Below are positions 55,763-64,000 of a stretch of DNA of 64,000 nt, in pieces. The position numbers and the translations under genes are program-made. Source of the stretch: Phytophthora quininea (Eukaryota > Oomycota > Peronosporomycetes > Peronosporales > Peronosporaceae); assembly GCA_011947345.1 (NCBI GenBank), contig JAAVTG010000656.1, positions 1 to 64,000 of the forward strand, written 5' to 3'. The first letter of the stretch is position 1; each line of letters starts with the position of its first letter. The notes beneath the pieces were generated by a model. It was not told where the DNA came from and ran no database searches. It was given only the letters and a program-made list of their open reading frames with translations.

Positions 55763-57762
55763 ATGTTCTACTCGCAGCTCATCCTGGCCAAGAAGGGCCC
55801 TCTGAGCAAGATCTGGCTGGCGGCTCACTGGGACAAGAAGCTCAACAAGCAGCAGATCTTCCAGGCAGACATCCACAGCTCTGTGCAGGAGATCGTGGAC
55901 CCGCAGGTGCCGCTGGCGCTGCGCGTGTCGGGCCACCTGCTGCTCGGCGTGGTGCGCATCTACTCGAGGAAGGTTAAATACCTCTACTCGGACTGCAGCG
56001 AGGCGCTGGTCAAGATCAAGCTGGCCTTCCGTCCCGGCGCCGTGGACCTGCCGGCGACCAACCAGCAGGCAGCGCCCCACGCCATCAACGTCAGCAACTT
56101 TGGCGAGTTCGAGGCCGAAGTGACGTACTCCATCAAGTGAGCGAAATGGGTTATTGATCGGTTGAAAGGGTTAACAGATTAACCCTGTTCTATATGTTGT
56201 AGTTCGTTCACCGCGCCTTCGTTGGAGGAATGGGTGGCTGCGTCCAGTCAAACAAGACGGCAGGATATAACGCTGGCAGACCCACTGGAGCAGAGCAGAC
56301 AAGACGATGAATTCCTGGCGCGAGGTAAGGAGCTTTATACTGTTTTATGATGGTTATTTATTTATTTATTCTCTCTGTGTAGATGCCATTACGATGGAAG
56401 ACTCTTTCGGTGGCGACGCAGGAGACTGGCAGGCGTTCGACCTGGACGACAACTTCGGCGGGTCTTCGGGCCTTGATATCAGTGCTGTGAGCGATATTGA
56501 GGTGGCTCGAGAAGCTGACGGACCCATTCCAGCCTTGGACGACTCTGGACTGATGAACGCCATGGACAAATCGGCGGACAGAAGCTCCTTAGAGCAGACA
56601 GACTTTGGCTTCAATGACGCGTCCTTTGAAATGCCAGGAGATGAACCGATGGAGGTCGACAACCCGCTGGACGACCGTATGAACGTCAGTGCTGCGTCGC
56701 TGGAGGTTGGTGCGGATCTGAATGTCAGTATTAACGGATCCACACGCGCTTCGTTGGATGCTGCTCTCATGAATATCGAAGACGAGAGCAACAGACCTAA
56801 AAAGAAACGGAAACTCGGACGTGACCAGGTCACAGAGCTGAGCTCGGCCTTCCTGAAGAAGGGCATGGACGATACGTCGGATATCACTCGGCGACGAGAG
56901 ATCACGTACCAGAAGAAGACGGCGGAGAGCTCAGGAATGAGCTTTGGCCCCGACATGTTCTCCCGACCCTGCTTTGTTGGGATTTCCGACGAACTGCTGG
57001 GGATGTTCAAGGTCACGATGAAGAAGCGGAAGTTCCCGTTCGGTCCCACGGACAGAACATCGAACCAGCCAGAGGAGATTGAACTGACCCGCCGAATGAG
57101 CGCGAACTCGGTACGAGAAATGGGGTGCTGGCTATTGGTTGACGTAAGTTGCTAAGTTTCTGTATGTTTTTCCCTACAGAATGGTTTGGACACGACCATC
57201 GCGAGTGATGTGTCGATGTTGCACGACGGCGATGAAGAGAACCACTTTGAGTTTGCAGACATGGGTCTGGCAGAGCCGTAAGCGGATTAGTTGGCGCTTT
57301 TTCTTCTTCTTCTAGGACAGTAGCTAACTGTTTTGTTTCCTTTGCTGTAGTATCAAAGAGACTGAGGAGTATGAGTACGATATCGGTGCGCCGTTCGAGC
57401 CAGAAGAGAAGGAGATGGAGGATGTTGATCTCCAGCTTGGCGCTGTGAACGACATCCGAGGCAATGCCGAGTCAGCGGTCGACCCCACTGAGGCCTCAAC
57501 CGCGCAGCACAAATGGCACCCACACACCGTCAAGGTGATGAAAGTGTTGCGGAAGTCCCTGAACGACAAGGACGAGGTCACGTACGACCAACTCACCAGA
57601 AAGACCCAGGACAGACGAACCGCTGCAGGTCTATTCTTTGAGCTGCTTCAGCTCAAGACTCTGGACTACGTGGATGTCGAGCAAACTGCGCCATACGCCG
57701 ACATCAAGATCTCTAAGGCTGCTCGGTTCTCCGAGCATATCCCTGCAGTGGATGCCAACTAA
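55763..57762 (+). CDS. RAD21: Cohesin kleisin subunit RAD21/SCC1
   Basis: The N-terminal kleisin domain is textbook: [30 protein letters not shown] and [20 protein letters not shown], which binds the SMC3 neck. The central part is acidic, with [13 protein letters not shown]. The C-terminal winged helix ([20 protein letters not shown]) binds the SMC1 head. Five exons are separated by introns at 56137-56202, 56325-56382, 57111-57179 and 57278-57350; the joined frame is unbroken, 577 residues. That is typical of short protist SCC1 proteins. Function: closes the cohesin ring that holds sister chromatids; cleaved by separase at anaphase. Separase sites (ExxR) may lie in the central region but I do not assign one. 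Confidence 0.95.
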
Positions 57763-57963
57763 TGAGACCAGTTTTGACATGCGTACAGTACCGATCACTA
57801 ACTAAATAAGGCGCTTTTGCTTTCCAGGTCCCAGGTTTTCGTTTTGCGCGGGTGTTGCAACCGCTATTTTTGCGGATGTCGGCGATCGCCACTTCTCGCT
57901 ATCGCTTCAAGAAGACCTGGTTGCTCCCAGTTACTCAAGTATTGTCTGTCTGTTGCTGTAGAG

Positions 57964-60813
57964 ATGCACAGCTCGCCCGAGTTTCGGTCGCTAAAGGCCA
58001 AGATCCGCACGATATGCAAGCAGCGACGGCTTCGTCTGGAGGAGTTCATGAAGACGTTCGACGTCCATCGAGTCAAGAAGATCAAGACGGAGCAGTTCAA
58101 GCGTGCTCTGGATGTGAGCGGCCTGCATCTGTCTACGGCTGAAGTGAACCTGCTGCTTGCCAAGTACAGATTCGCTGACGACCCGTCCTTCGTCGACTAT
58201 CGCCGCTTTTGCGACTTGATGGACAAGGTGTTCACCGTGAAGGGGCTGGAGGCAAAGCCGTATCTCCAGACAGGCGTCCATGCGGATTTCCCAGCGCCAA
58301 AGACATTTGCGTTTGAGTCATTGACAGACGCAGAAGAAACGAAACTTGCTGCGGTCAAGCAGAAACTGTTGGCTGCAGTGATGAACAAAGGGATCGTGTT
58401 GAAGGACGTGTTCCACGACTTTGACCGCAGCAATGCAGGCAAAGTGACCAAGCCACAATTCGTCAGAGACGTCTCGGACATCGTCGTGCTGTCTCCCGAG
58501 GAAATGGACGTCCTAGTGAAGGCGTATGGCGACAATTTGGACGTGCATTACCGTGCACTGCATTACGACATTTGCCCAGGCGCATCGGGTGCGGGAGGTC
58601 TCGCTGCGATGCCTCGCTCCCCGGAAAGACGTCATCTGTCAGCTCCTGCGGGCTTCCATACGAGTGCCGTTCAAGAACTGGAGGCAGAGCTGTCGGATCT
58701 AGTCATGCGCGATCGGATCCGTACGAAAAACTTCTTCACCGACTTCGATCCGCTACGCACTGGGAAATGCACAGAAGCGCAATTCCGGCGCTGCGTCAAG
58801 CTGTGCTTCCCTTCTGTAGACGAAAACGACTTAGCTTTGCTTGTTCAAAAGTACGGGACGTGGAAGACTTTGGACTCTACGAAAGTGGACTACATACGCT
58901 TCTGCAACTGCATTGATGGGAAAGCCAGTCGAGAGGCGCTGGATGACAACAACTTTGACGACATCCTGGACACCATCACCACTGCTACCACCCACACATC
59001 ACTTGATAAATGCTCTCGCTCGATGCGCGGATCTCTGAGCGACGACGAGGCTGAAACGCATCGGGCCATGATGCAGCGACTGAGCACCTTCTGTACGACA
59101 CGACGGATCCTGATCAAACCAACCTTCCAAGACTTTGACAAGGGCCGACGTGAGCACATTACGGTGGAGCAGTTCTTCCGTGTCATGACCATGTTTAAGC
59201 TCACGTTGACAGGCGAAAGAGAGCGACGGGCATTGCTGCATCGATACTCGAGCTCCCACGGAGAACGGTTTGTGAACTACGTCACGTTTTGCTACGATCT
59301 TGAGAATTGGGGCAGCAACAACTTGCAGAGTGGTCGTCCGAATTCGAGAGGTGGAGTCGTCTCGGAGATCATCGCACCTTCGAAGCTTCGTGGCGATACG
59401 TTCGAAGAGACGGCAGCGGAAACACACATCCGCTCGGTGCCAATGCTTATCAGGTACATCAAGCAGACCATCAAGCGCGACCGCATTCGCCTGGAAGAGT
59501 ATTACCGAGACTTCGATAAGCTCCGCCACGGGAAAATCACCGCCGCTCAATTCTACGCAGGATTAAACGCCGCTGGGTTCCTCTTATCGAGGGAGGAGAT
59601 GGCTCTCCTTGGCGATGAGTACGCTAGCAAGGAGGTAGACAGCATGGGGAAGCACTTGGTGGCGTGGAAAGCGTTTGTGGACGATGTAGAGAGCGTGTTC
59701 ACTGCCAAGGGACTGGAACGAGATCCACACCACGATCTGCAAACACTGCAAACTCGTGAGGGCCAATTCGGCGGCGTTGTAGTGGACAAAGACCTCACTC
59801 CAGACGAGGAGGACCAAGTGAAGAGGACGCTGATCACCATGAAGAGAGCAATTCATCGTCAGCGCATGGAGATCAAACCGGCGTTTGAAGACTTTGACCG
59901 ATCTAAGCAAGGTTTCATCTCGGCAACAAAGTTCGAGCGCGTGCTGTCGATGTTCGCCCTTCTGCCAGCACAGGCCGTGGAGGTACGTTTGCTACAGATC
60001 AAATTCCGTGAACAGGCTGCGATCGGCACAAGCACCACGCTCAGCTCGATCTGCGACGTCAACTACCGAGCCTTCCTCGAGGCGCTGCAAATTCTTGGCG
60101 ACCACATCGCGAATCCCGACAGTGAAGAAACTCGGAAGCTGGTGCTGCCTGGCAGCGTTGCTTATCGACAGGAAGTGTATCAGAGCGGCATTGCGAACAA
60201 CGAAGCAGGCAGGCTAAGAGCAAGAGGGAACCACGCAGGCCCAACGGATCTGTCTAAGTTGCTCGCAGAACTCAGGCGTCAGATCAACGCCAAGCGGATC
60301 CGACTGAAGGAATTCATCGTGGAAGGAGATAAACTGCGCTCGGGCGAGATCACAGTGGCCAAGTTCCACACAGCTCTCAACCGCAGTGGCTGCGTCTTGG
60401 ACGCTTCCGACATCCACACGCTCAGTGTGAACTTCCGCTCGGTCAAGAACCCCGACAGAATCGACTGGCGCGCCTTCCTGGCCGCGATGGATCTCTCACT
60501 GGGAGTCTCGGGCAATGGCTCGCAGCAGAGTGGCTTTGACGAGCCCATCCAGCAGATACTGGAGCGCATTCGCAACGAAGTGAACCACCGGCGTCTGCAC
60601 ATGAAGCCGTACTTCCAGGACTACGACCACAACAACGTGACCCACGTGACCAAGTTCCAGTTCGCGGCCGTGCTCGACATGATGCTGCTGCCTCTGAAGC
60701 CTGCAGATGTGCAAGCGCTTACGCATCAGTTCGCTCATCGAGACGGAAGGAAAGTCACCAACGACGTCAACTACCTCACCTTCATCCAGGCTGTAGACTC
60801 GGACTACTCGTAG
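57964..60813 (+). CDS. Large EF-hand-repeat protein (EFCAB6-like), eight modules
   Basis: Unbroken 949-residue frame from ATG 57964, with a probable intron acceptor (TTGCTGTAG) just before it. Eight modules of ~110-120 residues each begin with a helix of type R-x-R-[LIM]-x-x-x-x-[FY] followed by DFD..[GR].[IV]T..QF, for example RIRLEEYYRDFDKLRHGKIT and RRILIKPTFQDFDKGRREHI. Each is followed by a second, weaker EF-hand ending V[DN]Y..F. Most loops lack the full set of Ca2+ ligands (D-x-D-x-D-G), so calcium binding is weak or lost in many. The layout resembles EFCAB6, an axonemal microtubule inner protein. A role in zoospore flagella is therefore inferred. Confidence 0.8.
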   Translation: MHSSPEFRSLKAKIRTICKQRRLRLEEFMKTFDVHRVKKIKTEQFKRALDVSGLHLSTAEVNLLLAKYRFADDPSFVDYRRFCDLMDKVFTVKGLEAKPYLQTGVHADFPAPKTFAFESLTDAEETKLAAVKQKLLAAVMNKGIVLKDVFHDFDRSNAGKVTKPQFVRDVSDIVVLSPEEMDVLVKAYGDNLDVHYRALHYDICPGASGAGGLAAMPRSPERRHLSAPAGFHTSAVQELEAELSDLVMRDRIRTKNFFTDFDPLRTGKCTEAQFRRCVKLCFPSVDENDLALLVQKYGTWKTLDSTKVDYIRFCNCIDGKASREALDDNNFDDILDTITTATTHTSLDKCSRSMRGSLSDDEAETHRAMMQRLSTFCTTRRILIKPTFQDFDKGRREHITVEQFFRVMTMFKLTLTGERERRALLHRYSSSHGERFVNYVTFCYDLENWGSNNLQSGRPNSRGGVVSEIIAPSKLRGDTFEETAAETHIRSVPMLIRYIKQTIKRDRIRLEEYYRDFDKLRHGKITAAQFYAGLNAAGFLLSREEMALLGDEYASKEVDSMGKHLVAWKAFVDDVESVFTAKGLERDPHHDLQTLQTREGQFGGVVVDKDLTPDEEDQVKRTLITMKRAIHRQRMEIKPAFEDFDRSKQGFISATKFERVLSMFALLPAQAVEVRLLQIKFREQAAIGTSTTLSSICDVNYRAFLEALQILGDHIANPDSEETRKLVLPGSVAYRQEVYQSGIANNEAGRLRARGNHAGPTDLSKLLAELRRQINAKRIRLKEFIVEGDKLRSGEITVAKFHTALNRSGCVLDASDIHTLSVNFRSVKNPDRIDWRAFLAAMDLSLGVSGNGSQQSGFDEPIQQILERIRNEVNHRRLHMKPYFQDYDHNNVTHVTKFQFAAVLDMMLLPLKPADVQALTHQFAHRDGRKVTNDVNYLTFIQAVDSDYS

Positions 60814-61084
60814 TACACACCCTCTGCACACCCTAGCAACTACATAGCAAGAACACGAGCCCACCATCTTACAAAATCAAAGCCGTATTAACAAGCGCAC
60901 GTGTCGGAAGGGCGAGTTGTTTCTAACCTCAGCGTCGTAAAGCAAAAGAGCTGCTCGTGGTCTCTTTTGGTTTGACTCGGCCGAGCACACGCCGTTCTCG
61001 ACACTCTTGCACTTGTCTCGTGATGCAAGTTGTCGTCTCTCAGTCTTCAAATCTCCAGACTGGTCTGGTCTTCCCAAAACTCGT
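60814..61084. other. Short convergent intergenic region
   Basis: 3' regions of the EF-hand gene and GTP cyclohydrolase. No feature seen. Confidence 0.4.
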
Positions 61085-61786
61085 TTATCTCCGATGGATG
61101 TGTGCCATAAACTCGCTCCTGGTGCGCGGGTCGCTCTTGAACACGCCCAACATGGAGCTCGTGACGGTGCTGGCGCCGCTCTTCTCGACGCCCCGCATGA
61201 CCATGCACATGTGCGTGGCTTCAATGACCACGGCCACTCCTTGGGGCTCAATGGCGCCCATGACGGCGTTGGCGATCTGTTTGGTGAGTCGCTCCTGGAC
61301 CTGCAGACGTCGCGAAAAGACCTCCGAGACCCTGGCCAGCTTGCTGAGCCCCAGCACCTTGCCGTTGGGGATATATCCAATGTGCACCTTGCCCGTGAAC
61401 GGCACCATGTGGTGCTCGCACATGGAGTAGAGGTCGATGTCCCGCACGATGACCATCTCGTCGTGGTCCTCCTCGAAGACGGCCTCGTTCAGCACGTCCG
61501 TCAGGCTCTGGCCGTAACCCTTGGTGTTGTACAGCAGCGCCTTGGCCATGCGCATGGGCGTCTTGACCAGCCCCTCGCGCTGCGGGTCCTCTCCGATGCA
61601 CTCGAGCAGCGTCGTGACGGCCGCCGCCATCTTGTCCAGCTTGGCCTTGTCGGTCTCGTAGTCGTCGGCGGAGCGGGAGGGCAGCGACATGGACAGCGTG
61701 GCCAGGCGGTCCTCCTTGGACACGTCGGTGGAGTTGTGCATGCCCGACTTGGACGGCAGGAAGGACTCGCTCGCGGTCGGCGCCAT
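61085..61786 (-). CDS. GCH1: GTP cyclohydrolase I
   Basis: Full-length, unbroken 233-residue enzyme from ATG 61786. The catalytic domain covers residues ~45-230, with [20 protein letters not shown], zinc ligands in [11 protein letters not shown] and [14 protein letters not shown], and the GTP-binding part [20 protein letters not shown]. It ends [17 protein letters not shown]. The N-terminal ~40 residues are Ser/Thr-rich, with no targeting signal. Reaction: GTP + H2O to 7,8-dihydroneopterin triphosphate + formate, the first step of folate and tetrahydrobiopterin synthesis; acts as a decamer in the cytosol. A long plus-strand shadow ORF over it (61007-61789) is ignored. Confidence 0.97.
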   Translation of the reverse strand: MAPTASESFLPSKSGMHNSTDVSKEDRLATLSMSLPSRSADDYETDKAKLDKMAAAVTTLLECIGEDPQREGLVKTPMRMAKALLYNTKGYGQSLTDVLNEAVFEEDHDEMVIVRDIDLYSMCEHHMVPFTGKVHIGYIPNGKVLGLSKLARVSEVFSRRLQVQERLTKQIANAVMGAIEPQGVAVVIEATHMCMVMRGVEKSGASTVTSSMLGVFKSDPRTRSEFMAHIHRR

Positions 61787-63040
61787 TGAAGATGAGGAGC
61801 TGCTGACCAGACGATTAGTGCGCGAGGACGTTTAGACGCATGCAGTTCAAGGATTTTCTCGGCCAATCGAATCGCCGTGCAGACAAACCCTCTATAAGAA
61901 TGTCGTCGCTAATAAACGGGCTAAAATACTGGAGATCCCTGCTGTTGTGAGCTGTCCGATCATTGAGCGCCAGTCCACCATGACTCCGTCTTCTGCAAGC
62001 TTGGCAGACACTGCCCACTCGTATGCATGATGCTTAAGAAAGCCTGTGTGATTCCAGGAGGTGGCGAACAGGGAGTTAGGCATCTTATTCCAGCACCATA
62101 CTATCGCTTGGTGGATGCATGTAGGAACACTGCAGATCTCGGTAGCAGTGATGAAAACCATTTTGGGGTCAGTGCAGGACGTTGCGTGTGGTGACGGCAG
62201 CTTTGAATGCGGCTTGGCACTGTCGGCTGAGTCGTTAAGCACGGGTTGTACCAATCCTTCGGTACATTCTTAGGAGTACCAGTTATTTGGTACCCTCCTA
62301 TCCCTTTATAAGACTAAATGCCCCCTCTGAAATAACTAATACAAAACGTCTAAAATAAGCAGTTTTGGGCGAAAACCGAAGATAGACGTATATGATGAAG
62401 TTTGATGCGAAGAAAAAGAATGAACTCTCGCAAATCGATGAGACCCACTTCTTCGAGAACTCGTGCGCCGCGACAATTAGCTGCTGCGAAGTGTCGATAT
62501 TATTGGTACCTGCCTCTTTCCAGCGATCGACAAGGTCGACCTCCTTTTGAGTTTTTTCCCCAACAGCACCCAACGGGGCTCCCACCTCCTAGTTTTAGCG
62601 ACGGCAACCACCGCAGCGCTAGACTATCCAAAGCGCCTGACAGAGAGCCCCCAGTTGAGGTTTATGATCAATAATTCGGGCAGCCAGCCACTTCTGCATA
62701 GTCGTGGAAGTCCTCTACGATTGTCAGTCCCTGCTATCCAAAATATTGACAAAATATATAGCAGTACAATTCAGCCGATGACTCTTGGTATTCTAAATCA
62801 TTTCGCTCCCCAGAGTCCGTTTTTCAGAGAAGCAATGCCCTAAGACCAAGGTGAATCTGTACCCAACGTGCTGAGAATCGGACAGATTCGCCGTACGCCA
62901 TCAAAGGCGTGATTTTGAAGTATTTTCATCGACAGTTAGTTGTGTAGTGTGACATATATTCAGAATCACATCAATTCCGAAACATTACAATGTTCTCTTT
63001 TAATAGCACGTTTATGTATCAATTTTCTAATCTGTTAATG
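61787..63040. other. Gene-poor region with unassigned minus-strand fragments
   Basis: A 120-codon minus-strand ORF (62254-61892) with coding-like stretches (NSLFATSWNHTGFLKHHAYE) and another at 62585-62298 (EVDLVDRWKEAGTNNIDTS, QQLIVAAHEF) may be transposon or host-gene remnants. I recognise neither family and cannot build a complete gene. Confidence 0.25.
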
Positions 63041-63074
63041 CTCGGCTTGCTTGCCATTCCTATTTCTTCACGAC

Positions 63075-63485
63075 ATGCAGCTACACATCGGCAAGATCAC
63101 AATGGACTCTGAGACTGTCGACTAAGTTCATCAGGCTCACGCTGGGACGAGGCGCATTGCGTGGGACATGGACACGTCCCGCGACATGAACCTGATCATT
63201 GAAGTTTTGTTCTTCTACCACGTGGAGATACGTCAGCTTTGAGCAGGCCAGAAGAAGCTTCCCAGACAGCTACTACGTCAAGTTAACGAAATGCTGAGCG
63301 CCCATTTCGAGTATCTCAGCGAGACGTATATCAAGATGAAGGTGGAGTACGATAAGCTCAAGCTGAACTACGAGGAACTTCAACGTCTCAATGATCGCCT
63401 GGATGCTGAGGTGACAGCTAGTTTTGCCGACTGCACTAAGGATCGATTATTTGAAAGGAAATCATCGTTTATCGACTATTTTTAA
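63075..63485 (+). pseudogene. Decayed coiled-coil gene
   Basis: An open part from ATG 63291 gives MLSAHFEYLSETYIKMKVEY and a heptad helix to DRLDAEVTASF, 64 codons, TAA 63485. Upstream the same coding character continues (AHAGTRRIAWDMDTSRDMNL, IIEVLFFYHVEIRQL) but is interrupted by a TGA at 63239-63241 and another at 63120-63125. It therefore looks like the tail of a broken gene. No family recognised. Confidence 0.4.
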
Positions 63486-64000
63486 TACATCGTTGTTTTT
63501 CGAAGTTCCCACATTCTAAGCATCAAGTAAGAGCACTTCATATATACGAAAATGCTACTTAAATTTATAGCTTTAAACATATATTCTAATCTGTGATATG
63601 TTACATCTCTGTACAACATGCATGTCGGTTTTAGAAATAATAACTAAGCAGACTAAATATATTTAAACCAATGAAATCAAACGCGGTACTAAGTGTAAAA
63701 TATGCATATAACGATGAAACTATAAAATACTGGACATTTGTCCCCAGTGGGTGGTCTTCTTTGAAATGAGTGCAGATGACGAGTTGTAATGAAAAGATGA
63801 TGTCCCGCTTTTGGGTGAACACTTACAAGCTGCAGAGAAATTTCAGTGCAGTTGAAAAAGGAGAACCAGGTGTACTATTTTCCTCATATTTATTGGGCCT
63901 GCGGTGTAGTGGCAGCAATACCTTGGTGCTGCTGGAATAGGAAAAGAGTGTAGGCTGCTCATTTTGGGTGTTGCAGACGAGTGTGCCGCTGTGGCAAGGG
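63486..64000. other. AT-rich terminal stretch
   Basis: Low GC, no open frame of interest; only the last ~100 bp regain coding-like composition. A neighbouring gene may begin beyond the window. Confidence 0.4.

Noticed and set aside
61007..61789. 260-codon plus-strand ORF
   Set aside because: It lies fully antisense to GTP cyclohydrolase I and is Val/His/Arg-rich in the way expected from the complement of a GC-rich gene.

Overview
The window is nuclear DNA of an oomycete, very probably a Phytophthora or close relative. The evidence is gene-dense eukaryotic DNA with short introns (mostly 51-75 nt, GT..AG, often with CTAAC/CTAAT before the acceptor), a textbook oomycete Inr+FPR core promoter (8456-8472), a tandem family of START-FYVE lipid-binding proteins, an M96-like START gene, two Crinkler (CRN) effector-header genes and a Ty3/Gypsy LTR element. 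I see no rRNA, tRNA, CRISPR array or bacterial-type operon.

Layout. 1-9.2 kb: a mitochondrial PPR-like protein, a multidomain RNA end-healing and ligation protein (2H phosphoesterase + TPR + dual-specificity phosphatase + P-loop kinase + RNA ligase), a mitochondrial four-CBS protein, a His-rich CDF zinc transporter and a PX-domain protein. 10.2-16.8 kb: one Ty3/Gypsy chromovirus-like element with almost identical 152/153-bp LTRs. It carries a 415-codon antisense ORF between pol and the 3' LTR. 17-20.8 kb: gene-poor DNA with a decayed CRN-like gene. 20.8-38.8 kb: six plus-strand START/FYVE family members (A-F), several sharing a C-terminal DLSYL motif. 39-46.9 kb: an M96-like START pseudogene, a three-RRM RNA-binding protein, a membrane-anchored cyclic nucleotide phosphodiesterase and small membrane proteins. 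47-62 kb: housekeeping genes (acyl-CoA synthetase, RCC1-repeat protein, AUP1-like acyltransferase, J-protein, RAD21 cohesin, eight-module EF-hand protein, GTP cyclohydrolase I) plus a CRN effector gene. 62-64 kb: gene-poor, AT-rich DNA with remnants.

The genes do not form one pathway. Most look like ordinary cell biology (mitochondrial RNA, zinc transport, phosphoinositide/lipid signalling, cyclic-nucleotide signalling, cohesion, pterin synthesis, flagellar EF-hand protein), interrupted by effector and transposon DNA.

An important caveat: many otherwise healthy genes carry single-base reading-frame breaks, very often at short homopolymers. These are most simply base-calling or assembly errors, so gene spans below bridge them. 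Where I call something a pseudogene I give other reasons.
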